Part shown: in pieces, positions 42,369 to 50,494 of the stretch | How positions within the stretch are numbered: the first letter of the stretch is position 1 | How the letters are laid out: each line of letters starts with the position of its first letter | Source: Ardenticatenaceae bacterium | Lineage (GTDB): Bacteria > Chloroflexota > Anaerolineae > Promineifilales > Promineifilaceae | Reading direction: 5' to 3' | DNA: 54,994 bases | Assembly (NCBI GenBank): GCA_011525915.1 | Contig: WYBM01000066.1 | Coordinates: 1 to 54,994 of the forward strand | Translations under genes and position numbers: made by a program | The notes under the pieces: model-generated | What the model saw: the letters and a program-made list of their open reading frames with translations, nothing else | Told to the model about the DNA's origin: nothing | Database searches by the model: none

Positions 42369-43262
42369 ATGGATCCCACCGATATTGAAGGCATTGCCCT
42401 GCAGCTTTACGGCCGTACCCCTACCCTTACCTCAATCTGGTCATTTGTCAGTGCCGTATACGTGCTGGACTTTGGCGGGGAACTGCCGGACAAAATTATC
42501 AAGGCGGGGCGCAACAAAACCAGTGACGCCGAGGTGCGGCGTGAGCAAACCATCTTAAGCAGCTTGCGGGCGCAGGGGTTGGCCGTGCCAGACATAGAAT
42601 TTACGCAGGATGATGTGGCCGCGCCCCACCCATTTACCATCATGCCCCGCCATGCCACCATCACGTTGGGCCAACTGTTTTGGGAAATAGAGCAGGAGGC
42701 CAGCCTGCCCCTGTTTGCGGCCCTGGGGCGGTGGTTGGCCCAGATGCAAACCCTGCCACCCACGGCCGTCGCCGGCATCTACACCCCAGAACAGGCGCTG
42801 CAGGAAGATTTAAAAGAGTATGCCTTCATCCAGGAGAACCTGGCGGCCCAGGGATTGTTGACACCTGGCTACACGGCCGTGTTGGCAGGCGCCTATCACG
42901 CCTTACACCAGCCGCGCCACACCCTTGTCCACCGTGACTACAACCCGTCTCAGGTGATGATGGACGGCCGTGATATTTTGTACGTGGTAGATTGGGGCAG
43001 CACCATGCACGGCTTTGCTGCGTGGGATTTAGGGCTGTGCATGGCTTATGTTAAGTTTTTCTGGCAGTCGGCGGCGCATGCCGCCCAAGTCCGGGCCGGG
43101 TATGATGCCGTACGGCCGTTAACCCCTGCTGACGAAACCCGGCGCGCCCTCTGGGAAAGGTATACCCTGCTGCGCCTGCTGGCATCGCTGCCGCCAGAGA
43201 TGCTGGCAGAGCGGGAACGCATCCAAAATTTGTTGGCGCTGCCAGATGACGGCCGTTCTTAA
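42369..43262 (+). CDS. APH-fold small-molecule kinase
   Basis: The 297-residue protein has an N-lobe with DKIIKAGRNKTSD, the catalytic loop LVHRDYNPSQVM and the metal motif VVDWGSTMHG, so all key positions of the APH fold are present. The ATG at 42369 follows GAAGAAGAG. Another frame opens at 42304 but has no homology. The 68-nt gap from the methyltransferase shows no promoter or terminator. Confidence 0.87.
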   Translation: MDPTDIEGIALQLYGRTPTLTSIWSFVSAVYVLDFGGELPDKIIKAGRNKTSDAEVRREQTILSSLRAQGLAVPDIEFTQDDVAAPHPFTIMPRHATITLGQLFWEIEQEASLPLFAALGRWLAQMQTLPPTAVAGIYTPEQALQEDLKEYAFIQENLAAQGLLTPGYTAVLAGAYHALHQPRHTLVHRDYNPSQVMMDGRDILYVVDWGSTMHGFAAWDLGLCMAYVKFFWQSAAHAAQVRAGYDAVRPLTPADETRRALWERYTLLRLLASLPPEMLAERERIQNLLALPDDGRS

Positions 43263-43302
43263 AAAGGATGTCGACAAACACAGAAAGGAATTATGTTAAC
43301 TT

Positions 43303-44265
43303 ATGATGAAAATTCAAGCCTTTGAGCCCACAGAGGAAATGTACACAGCCCTGGTGCTCATTGAGAAAGCGATCTGGCCAGACAATTTTACAACTCTGAC
43401 CGAGTTTAAGCATTTTGACGCCACCCGCAGCCCGGATTTTTATTACCAGCGGCTCATGGTGACGGTAGACGGCCATGTTATCGCCTTTGCCAATTGCGGC
43501 GAGACGCCAGGGTCGCACCTGCCAGGCAAGTACCGTTTGCGCATCAATGTGCATCCTGCCTATGAGCGGCAGGGCATTGGCACGGCCGTCTACAACCACA
43601 TCATACACATGCTTTACCAGCGTGATCCCCAGCCAGTCTTGTTAGAAAGTGGCACCTATGAACACAAACCACAAAGCATTCGCTTCCTACAAAAGCGCGG
43701 CTTTAAGCAGGTGATGCGCTGGATCATCTCCACGTTAGACATTCAAAGCTTTGACGCCAGCCGGTTTGCCCCACTGCGCCAGAACATAGCTGACGCCGGC
43801 ATTGCCATACGGCCGTTAACCATGCAAAAAGAGCTGGACCCTCACTGGCAGCAGCACATCTATGATTTAGACTGGGAACTGACACTGGACGAACCCTTAC
43901 CCACCCCACCCACAAAACTGCCGCTGGCGCAGTACGTTGCGCAGGTCATTGAGCAGCCAAACATACTGCATGAGGCCTGGTATGTGGCTTTGCATCATGA
44001 CCGTTACGTGGGCATGACCCAATTGATGAAAAGCGAAACAGACCCTACCCATTTTAATACCGGCTTCACTGGCGTCGTGCGCAGCCACCGGCGGCGTGGG
44101 CTGGCCACCGCCCTCAAAACCTATGCTATTGAATATGCCCAACAAAGACACGGCCGTTTGCTGCGCACCGGTAATGAAGAACACAACCCCATGTACACCC
44201 TCAACCGTCACTTGGGCTTCACCGACCTGACAGCCAACCTGGCATTTGAGAAGCAAACGACATAA
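43303..44265 (+). CDS. Tandem GNAT acetyltransferase
   Basis: Both halves of the 320-residue protein keep motif A: RINVHPAYERQGIGTAV in the first (about residue 85) and GVVRSHRRRGLATAL in the second (about 255). Each ends in a GF closing motif (FLQKRGFKQ, LNRHLGFTD). This two-domain form resembles mycothiol-synthase-like enzymes with both sites intact. AAAGGA lies 13 nt before ATG 43303 and only 3 nt before another ATG (43293) that opens a 10-codon frame. Confidence 0.9.
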   Translation: MMKIQAFEPTEEMYTALVLIEKAIWPDNFTTLTEFKHFDATRSPDFYYQRLMVTVDGHVIAFANCGETPGSHLPGKYRLRINVHPAYERQGIGTAVYNHIIHMLYQRDPQPVLLESGTYEHKPQSIRFLQKRGFKQVMRWIISTLDIQSFDASRFAPLRQNIADAGIAIRPLTMQKELDPHWQQHIYDLDWELTLDEPLPTPPTKLPLAQYVAQVIEQPNILHEAWYVALHHDRYVGMTQLMKSETDPTHFNTGFTGVVRSHRRRGLATALKTYAIEYAQQRHGRLLRTGNEEHNPMYTLNRHLGFTDLTANLAFEKQTT

Positions 44266-44282
44266 CCCAGACACCCATGACA

Positions 44283-44303
44283 GGGCAGGCACAAGGCCTG
44301 CCC
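44283..44303. terminator. Hairpin between convergent genes (common repeat type)
   Basis: GGGCAGGC (44283-44290) and GCCTGCCC (44296-44303) pair around ACAAG. It lies between the GNAT stop and the end of the oxidoreductase gene. The same GGGCAGGCACAAGGCCTGCCC motif is, from memory, a frequent intergenic repeat in many environmental genomes. Confidence 0.5.
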
Positions 44304-44353
44304 CTACAACATGACGCCGAGGCTAACCTTGTGCAGCTACGCTGATAGCCCAT

Positions 44354-45358
44354 TTAAAACCCAACCAGCACAATCTTCCCTTTTGCTTTTCCTGACTCCA
44401 ATAAAGCGTGAGCCTTCAAGAGATTCTGGGCATTGATTGGCCCAAAATGGTCGTTAAGGGTCGTTTTGATTTCTCCCCGGTCCACCATCGCGGCGACCTC
44501 CGTTAGCAGCGCATGCTGCTTGATCATATCGTCTGTTTGAAACAATGGGCGGGTAAACATCAATTCCCAATGAATCGAAATGCTTTTCTGCATAAACGGC
44601 ATAATATCCAGCGACGGTGCGCCGGCGATAATGCCCAATGCACCTTGCGGTTTTAACACCTGCACAATCTCCGGGAAATGTTCCTCTGTATGTGTTAAAC
44701 AAGCCACATAATCTACAGATTGCACCCCAACAGCTTGCAGCTCAGATACCAAAGAATGCCGATGATTGATCACCTGATCTGCGCCCAATAAGGTTGCCCA
44801 TTCGCTGGTTTCTGGCCTGGACGCGGTGGCGATCACGGTCAGCCTGGTAAGCCGTTTGGCAAGTTGAATCAAAATTGAGCCAACGCCACCAGCCCCACCA
44901 ATAACCAACATAGTGCCTGCCGTTTCAGGCGTGATTTTCAGCCGATCAAACAGCAGTTCCCAGGCAGTGATCGCCGTAAGAGGCAGTGCCGCTGCCTCGG
45001 CAAAACTCAATGACGCGGGCATAGGTGCCACAATGCGCTCATCTACCAGATGGTATTCTGCATTGGTTCCCGGACGATCAACAGCGCCGGCATACCAAAC
45101 CTTGTCCCCAGGTTTGAACAAGGTCACTCGCTCACCTACTGCTTCTACAACCCCGGCCGCATCCCAGCCTAACACTTTGTACGTTCCCGCTGGGGCATCA
45201 CCACCGCGCCGAATTTTAGTATCGACGGGATTAACCGAGACAGCTTCTACGCGAATCAACAAGTCGTGACCAACGGCCGTAGGTTTGGGTAGTTCAATGT
45301 CCAATAATGCCTCTGCTTCTGTAACAGGCAGTGATTTTTTATAGCCGATTGCTTTCAT
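44354..45358 (-). CDS. Zinc-less MDR oxidoreductase (quinone-oxidoreductase type)
   Basis: The start is taken at ATG 45358 (MKAIGYKKS) because AAGGAG lies 6 nt upstream, giving 334 residues. It has the GroES-like N-terminal domain (SVNPVDTKIR, VLGWDAAGVVEAVG) and a Rossmann domain with VIGGAGGVGS. The cysteine ligands of catalytic zinc are absent, as in the quinone-oxidoreductase/zinc-type-ADH-like branch. NADPH-dependent reduction of quinones or enones is expected. It is divergent from an HxlR regulator with an operator-like palindrome between them. Base composition is lower in G+C than the surroundings. Confidence 0.9.
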   Translation of the reverse strand: MKAIGYKKSLPVTEAEALLDIELPKPTAVGHDLLIRVEAVSVNPVDTKIRRGGDAPAGTYKVLGWDAAGVVEAVGERVTLFKPGDKVWYAGAVDRPGTNAEYHLVDERIVAPMPASLSFAEAAALPLTAITAWELLFDRLKITPETAGTMLVIGGAGGVGSILIQLAKRLTRLTVIATASRPETSEWATLLGADQVINHRHSLVSELQAVGVQSVDYVACLTHTEEHFPEIVQVLKPQGALGIIAGAPSLDIMPFMQKSISIHWELMFTRPLFQTDDMIKQHALLTEVAAMVDRGEIKTTLNDHFGPINAQNLLKAHALLESGKAKGKIVLVGF

Positions 45359-45443
45359 AATTAACTCCTTGAAGAACATGTTTTACAAGGCCTGAATTAT
45401 GACTATAATGATTTCTTTTACAAGTACGCAGTTTTTTGTGGTG

Positions 45444-45463
45444 TAGTATCATAAAGTATACTA
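45444..45463 (+). promoter_or_regulatory. Operator-like palindrome in the divergent oxidoreductase/HxlR region
   Basis: TAGTAT (45444-45449) and ATACTA (45458-45463) are inverted with 8 nt between, and AGTATACT (45455-45462) is itself palindromic. It lies 12 nt before the regulator start at 45476, where binding would block its own transcription. HxlR/QorR-type operators are similar A+T-rich dyads. Confidence 0.55.
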
Positions 45464-45475
45464 TTGGAGCAGTTT

Positions 45476-45832
45476 ATGAGGTTTGAAGATTATTCATGCA
45501 GTTTTGGGTGTGTGGTAGAAGCAACGATTGAAGTGATCGGTGGAAAATGGAAAGGGGTCATTTTGTATCACTTGTTTGACGGAACCAAACGGTTCAATGA
45601 ACTGCGCAAGTTGATGCCCACAGTGACACAGCGAATGCTAACAAAACAACTGCGCGAACTGGAACGAGATGGCGTGGTGTATCGGCATGTGTATGCCGAA
45701 GTGCCACCCAGAGTTGAGTACAGTTTAACTGAATTTGGCCAAACATTACACCCCATTCTCAAGGAGTTGGAAGTGTGGGGCAATGAGTATCTTGAAAAAG
45801 TGTCTGCGCTGCGCCGCATGGCATCGGATTGA
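45476..45832 (+). CDS. HxlR-family winged-helix regulator
   Basis: ATG 45476 has GGAG 6 nt upstream; a TTG at 45464 is the alternative. The 118-residue protein has the family core: CVVEATIEVIGGKWKG, FNELRKLMPTVTQRMLTKQLRELERDG (recognition region) and PPRVEYSLTEFG (wing). Cysteines at 8 and 12 sit where YodB and QorR carry their redox-sensing cysteine. With the divergent quinone-oxidoreductase gene this suggests a quinone/electrophile-responsive repressor. That role is inferred from family and layout. Confidence 0.93.
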   Translation: MRFEDYSCSFGCVVEATIEVIGGKWKGVILYHLFDGTKRFNELRKLMPTVTQRMLTKQLRELERDGVVYRHVYAEVPPRVEYSLTEFGQTLHPILKELEVWGNEYLEKVSALRRMASD

Positions 45833-45905
45833 TTCGGTAGCGCGGGGCCTGAGGTGCCTGGCCGGTTACAGAGTGGGGCGGCTTGTCACCACTGATCCAT
45901 CCTGG

Positions 45906-48458
45906 TTATTGACCGGCCGGCAAGGCACAGCGGAAGCCCACATCTGCAAACGACAGGGCCGGGTCTAGGGGCAAGCGGTGAGTACTGCGGGCTTCATCCA
46001 ACCCTAAAAAGTCACGCAGCCGAAATCCCCCGCCGCGCGCCACCTTCTCCATGCCCTTGTTGGGGCCGGTGGGGTTTTCTGGTGGGGAGGCAGCATAATA
46101 ATCGGTGTCATACCAATCGGCCGTCCATTCCCATACATTGCCGGCCATGTCCTGCAAACCAAAGGGGGAAGCCGCTTCCGGAAAGCTGCCCACCGGCGCA
46201 GTGCCCGCCAGTGCATTGGCACTGTTGAGACGCACCGTACCCTTCTCATTACCCCAGGGGTAGAGGAAACCTTGTGGGCCACGGGCCGCATATTCCCATT
46301 CGGCTTCGGTGGGCAGGCGGGCGCCTAACCATGCACAATAAGCGGCAGCGTCGGCCCAGGTGACGTTGGTCACAGGGTAATCTGCCTGGCCCTCTGGGGG
46401 AAGGGGCGGGCCAATAAAGGCCGGCCGGATCAGTTCCGTGACATCTTCAAAGTGGAGCGGTATCCAAAAGCTCTCAATACCGGTGTAATCGGCACCCGGA
46501 AACAGCCAGATGGAGATTTCCGGGTCTTCAGGGTCCAGGGCGCTGTCCCCTGGTGCATCTGGCGAGAAGCAGCACTGCCCATCACCGCGGCGAATAAAAT
46601 GGGCCTGATCATCCCGTACGCCACCACTATACATAACGTGAATGCCCAGCGCCTGAAAGAGCATTTCATCATCCAGAAAAACGTCGGCAAAGCCCCAGGT
46701 GCCAATATAACCGGTGAGTTCCGGGTACATGGAAAGTTCATTGCCACTCTGCCCGTGCATGTGCACCAGGTCACCAATACCGCCTTCTTTGAAAGCGGGA
46801 AACGGCGGACCATCAAAGAAAAAGTCCTGCACAATGCGGAACGTACCGGTGTATATCTCTTCGGCCGACGGCCGTATGGTGCCCGTAATCACCACCACCA
46901 TGAAACCGACGTCATTATCTGCGTCCAACGTCATGCTCAAGACACCGGCCACCGGCTGCACGGCCGTGCCATCATACGCAAACGGGTCGGCAATGCTGCC
47001 AGCCAGATAAGCATCCTGAGCCATAATCTGCCACAAGGAAGGGTCTGGCTGCTGCCAATACTCCGGGGCGGCCTGGCCGGTTTCGGCCACAAACCGGGCA
47101 TAAGCGGCATGGGTGACCTCGGTTACATCCATAAAAAAGTCGCTCACCGTGACATCATGCAGCGGTTGTTCGTCACCGTTACCGGCAGCGTTACCCATGC
47201 GGAACGTGCCGCCAGGGATGAAGTGCATCCCGGCCAGCGGCGGGGTGGGCGATGGTGTAGGGGACGGTGTGGGCGTGAAGGTAGGCGTAGGGCTGCTGGT
47301 GGGTATGGCCGTCTCTGTAACCGGCGGCAGGACGGCCTCGTTAGCCTCCGTTGGCGGCACTGAAGCAGCCACCGTGGGCGGCACTGTTCCCCCCACGCCA
47401 CCACGTGCCAACAGAAACCCAACCGCTACCAAAGCCGCCATCGCCACTATGGCCACCGGCCACACCCAGACAGGCGTGCTGACGGCCTGGGTGATGATCG
47501 TTGGTGCGGGTTCAGGGGTGACGGCCGTGCCGGCCACGGGTGTTTGCGGATGTGTTGCCAGCGGCCGATTGGTGGTGACAGAAGAAGGCGGGACGGTCAC
47601 GGCCGTGCCCTCTTGCGCGGCTTCTATTGCCTGCCACAATGCCGCGGCGTTCGGGAAGCGGTCGGGCGATTCTTTGGCCAGCGCTTTTAGAATCACAGAT
47701 TCCAGCGCTGGGGAAATGTCTGGGGCATAGACGCTGGGCATCTCTGGCGGCTCCGCCACCTGGTTCATCATAATGGTGGCCGCATTACCCCCTTCAAATG
47801 GCAGCCGCCCAGTGGTAAGCTGGTAAAGCATAATGCCCAGGGCATAAATGTCGGTGGCCGGAGAAATGGCCTGCCCAGTCACCTGCTCCGGCGACATGTA
47901 CTGCGGCGTCCCTGTGCTCATGCCGCTTTGGGTCAGGCGAGCGTCCCCCACAATCTGGGCAATGCCAAAGTCAGCCAGGTACGGCCGCTGCTGTTTATCC
48001 AGCATGATATTGGCCGGTTTTATATCACGGTGCACCACCCCTTTTTCGTGCGCCACCTGCAGCACGCCACAAATCTGCCGGTAAAAATCCAACGTCTGCG
48101 CCGGGGGCAGCGGCCCAGGGTGGTGGGCCAGGAACTTATCAAACGACTCACCATCAATATACTCCATCACCATGTAGTACAGGCCGTCTTCCGTCACGTC
48201 AAAATCATAAATCTGGACGATGTTGGGGTGGCGCAATGAGGCTGCAGCCCGGGCTTCACGGCGGAAGCGGGCCACAAAGTCCGGCGCATCGGTCAGGAAC
48301 GGGTGCAAGACCTTGACGGCCACTTCCCGATCCAGGTCAGGGTGGCGTGATTTATAGACTTCGGCCATACCGCCGCGCCCGATCAGGCCTTCCAACGTAT
48401 ACTTGCCGAAGGCGCGGCCACCGTGATAGGCAAATGCCATGCTTACCGTGTCGCTCAT
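45906..48458 (-). CDS. Membrane Ser/Thr protein kinase with split formylglycine-enzyme-like domain
   Basis: ATG 48458 (MSDTVSMAF) is preferred; the frame begins earlier at a TTG. The 850-residue product has a full kinase (glycine loop GRGGMAEV, HRDIKPAN about 141, DFG, GTPQYMSPEQ), a transmembrane helix at about 328-351 and a Thr/Pro/Ser-rich stalk. An extracytoplasmic FGE/sulfatase-modifying domain begins at about 413 (GGTFRMGN). That domain is interrupted at about 466-690 by roughly 200 extra residues (FMVVVITGTIRP, DGPPFPAFKEGG) before resuming with VTNVTWADAAAYC, LPTEAEWEYAAR and NVWEWTADW. Kinase/FGE fusions are known sensory kinases; in most, the FGE-like domain binds rather than catalyses. 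The insert is unidentified. Confidence 0.92.
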   Translation of the reverse strand: MSDTVSMAFAYHGGRAFGKYTLEGLIGRGGMAEVYKSRHPDLDREVAVKVLHPFLTDAPDFVARFRREARAAASLRHPNIVQIYDFDVTEDGLYYMVMEYIDGESFDKFLAHHPGPLPPAQTLDFYRQICGVLQVAHEKGVVHRDIKPANIMLDKQQRPYLADFGIAQIVGDARLTQSGMSTGTPQYMSPEQVTGQAISPATDIYALGIMLYQLTTGRLPFEGGNAATIMMNQVAEPPEMPSVYAPDISPALESVILKALAKESPDRFPNAAALWQAIEAAQEGTAVTVPPSSVTTNRPLATHPQTPVAGTAVTPEPAPTIITQAVSTPVWVWPVAIVAMAALVAVGFLLARGGVGGTVPPTVAASVPPTEANEAVLPPVTETAIPTSSPTPTFTPTPSPTPSPTPPLAGMHFIPGGTFRMGNAAGNGDEQPLHDVTVSDFFMDVTEVTHAAYARFVAETGQAAPEYWQQPDPSLWQIMAQDAYLAGSIADPFAYDGTAVQPVAGVLSMTLDADNDVGFMVVVITGTIRPSAEEIYTGTFRIVQDFFFDGPPFPAFKEGGIGDLVHMHGQSGNELSMYPELTGYIGTWGFADVFLDDEMLFQALGIHVMYSGGVRDDQAHFIRRGDGQCCFSPDAPGDSALDPEDPEISIWLFPGADYTGIESFWIPLHFEDVTELIRPAFIGPPLPPEGQADYPVTNVTWADAAAYCAWLGARLPTEAEWEYAARGPQGFLYPWGNEKGTVRLNSANALAGTAPVGSFPEAASPFGLQDMAGNVWEWTADWYDTDYYAASPPENPTGPNKGMEKVARGGGFRLRDFLGLDEARSTHRLPLDPALSFADVGFRCALPAGQ

Positions 48459-48542
48459 TAGAAATAGATTGTATGCTAAAATGGGCAAGTTGGGGAGGTT
48501 AGGCTCAGAACCAGGAACACTCTTTCAGCCTGATCCTTCGTC

Positions 48543-50339
48543 TCAAATTCGGCCAAACTCCCGTGCCAATTGGGCCACTGATAGATAAATAAAGGTGGGC
48601 CGCCCTTGTGATGTCGTCAGAGGATCATGGCATTGTTCCAATTGATGAATGAGCTGGGTCATCTGGGCCATGCTCAACGATTCTCCGGCGCGGGTAGCTG
48701 TCGTTTCACACACCAGCTGTATCAGGCGTTCAGACAGGGCGTCTGCCGGCGGCGGTTTTCGGGCTATGCCCGTCACCATCGCCAGCAGCAGATGAGCGGC
48801 GTCACGGTCGGCAGTCAGAGCCGGCACGGTACGTATCATAAAAGTCTGCGGGCCAAAAGGCTCCACCTGGAAACCAATGCCGGCCAGAACAGGTAATTGC
48901 TGGGTGAGCCACTCTGCCTGGATGGGAGACAGGGTCACGGCCGTACCGGCCGCCAACGTCTGTGTCGGCACAGCACCCGCCTGCCAGCTGTTCTGGTACT
49001 GCTCGTACAGCACCCGCTCGTGCGCCGCCTGCTGGTCAATAAGAAACAACCCTTCCGGCCCTTCGGTGATGATATAGGCTGCCCCTACCTGCCCTACCAC
49101 ACGCATGATAGGGAGTTTGTCACCGCCTACACGCAGGGGCATCTGGCCCTCGGCTGCTTCTATGAATTCTTCCTCTGGCCAGGCCAGGTCCATCTCCGCC
49201 TGCCCCCCTTCATCGGGCCGGGTAAACGCGCGGCTGTCCAGGTTACCTTCCCAGCCGGGGGTCATGGCCTCCAGCTGGCTGCCCAGCTGCCAGGCACTCA
49301 TATGGCGAATGGGCGAGTCAGCCACCAGGGTTTGCCGCACCACCCGCTGCACTTCACCAAAGGGCGCCTTGTCACCACGGAAGCGCACTTCCGTCTTGGC
49401 GGGATGCACGTTCACATCTACCTGCTCTGGCGGCAGCGCCAAAAACAGAATGGCCAGGGGGTAACGGCCAGTAGGCAGCAACGTATGGTACGCCTGGATG
49501 ACGGCGTAGGTAAGCTGGTTATCTTTGATCCAACGGCCGTTGACAAACAAAACAATATGCCCGCGGTTGGACCAGTGAACGGCGGGAGTGCCAACAAAGC
49601 CGGAGATAGAGAGTGGTGAGCGAGAACGGGCGGGCGGGCGATCACCTTCGACCTCTACGCTTGCATCGTCAATCTCTAACAGCTGCCGGGCCACATCCGG
49701 CCCATAGATAGCCACTAACACGTCCAACAGGCTGCCATTGCCACCGGACTGGAAGGTGATACGGCCGTTATGTGTCAACCGGAAACGAACGTCAGGGTAA
49801 GCCAGCGCATAACGGGTGACAAACTCATCAATCAGCCGCTTTTCGGTGTTGTCACTTTTAAGAAATTTCAGGCGTGCAGGCACATTGTAAAAGAGATTGT
49901 CCACCGAAATCACGGTGCCTTGTGGCGCTCCGGCTGTCTCACGCGCTACCTTGACGCCGCCGGCCAGGGTCAGGCGTGTGCCCGCTGTCTCCCCTTGCGC
50001 CCGCGAAATAAGCGTCACCTGGCTGACGGCGGCGATGGCCGCCAGTGCCTCACCCCGAAACCCCAGCGTACGAATGGCGTTCAGGTCTTCAACCGTTTGC
50101 AGTTTGGAGGTGGCGTGGCGGTGAAACGCCACTTCAATGTCTGTGGCCAGGATACCCTGCCCATTATCAGCCACCTGAATACTCTTGCGGCCACCATCAC
50201 GTATGTCCACGTTAATGGTGGTAGCCCCGGCATCAATGGCGTTTTCCACCAGCTCTTTAACCACAGAAGACGGCCGTTCCACCACTTCCCCCGCCGCAAT
50301 TTGTGAGGCCAGTTGGTCTGGTAAGATGTGGATGGTCAT
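48543..50339 (-). CDS. mutL: DNA mismatch repair protein MutL
   Basis: MutL couples mismatch recognition by MutS to strand incision. The 598-residue product has the GHKL ATPase (ENAIDAGAT, DNGQGI, GFRGEALAAI), the transducer domain (VNVHPAKTEVRF) and a C-terminal dimerisation/endonuclease domain. The metal motif reads DQQAAHERVLYE, with Gln in place of the usual His of DQHA, and the late motif is SQGRPTF rather than CPHGRP. Nicking activity is therefore possible but altered at two positions. No mutS is in the window. The start is 14 nt from a heptad repeat element that fills the gap to the transporter gene. Confidence 0.96.
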   Translation of the reverse strand: MTIHILPDQLASQIAAGEVVERPSSVVKELVENAIDAGATTINVDIRDGGRKSIQVADNGQGILATDIEVAFHRHATSKLQTVEDLNAIRTLGFRGEALAAIAAVSQVTLISRAQGETAGTRLTLAGGVKVARETAGAPQGTVISVDNLFYNVPARLKFLKSDNTEKRLIDEFVTRYALAYPDVRFRLTHNGRITFQSGGNGSLLDVLVAIYGPDVARQLLEIDDASVEVEGDRPPARSRSPLSISGFVGTPAVHWSNRGHIVLFVNGRWIKDNQLTYAVIQAYHTLLPTGRYPLAILFLALPPEQVDVNVHPAKTEVRFRGDKAPFGEVQRVVRQTLVADSPIRHMSAWQLGSQLEAMTPGWEGNLDSRAFTRPDEGGQAEMDLAWPEEEFIEAAEGQMPLRVGGDKLPIMRVVGQVGAAYIITEGPEGLFLIDQQAAHERVLYEQYQNSWQAGAVPTQTLAAGTAVTLSPIQAEWLTQQLPVLAGIGFQVEPFGPQTFMIRTVPALTADRDAAHLLLAMVTGIARKPPPADALSERLIQLVCETTATRAGESLSMAQMTQLIHQLEQCHDPLTTSQGRPTFIYLSVAQLAREFGRI

Positions 50340-50352
50340 GGGGGTATTGTAT

Positions 50353-50494
50353 CAGTAATCAGTAATCAGTGGTCAGTAATCGGTAATCAGTGGTCAGTAA
50401 TCGGTAATCAGTGGTCAGTAACCAGTAATCAGTGGTCAGTAATCAGTTTTTACTGACCTACTGACCACTGACCTACTGACCACTGACCTACTGG
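50353..50494. repeat. Heptad array: 14 CAGTNNT-type units facing ACTGACC units
   Basis: Positions 50353-50450 are 14 consecutive heptads (CAGTAAT, CAGTGGT, CGGTAAT and close variants), partly as a 21-bp higher repeat. Positions 50452-50494 are ACTGACC units alternating 7 and 8 bp on the opposite polarity. The two blocks can form a long hairpin. The TAG stop of the ATPase gene (50488-50490) lies inside the right block, and mutL begins 14 nt from the left end. There are no unique spacers. Confidence 0.92.

Noticed and set aside
42304..42558. 84-codon frame before the APH gene
   Set aside because: Overlaps the APH start in another frame; no motif. The APH frame carries all catalytic residues.
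46452..47363. 303-codon plus-strand open frame
   Set aside because: Antisense to the FGE/stalk region of the kinase gene and without homology or start signals.
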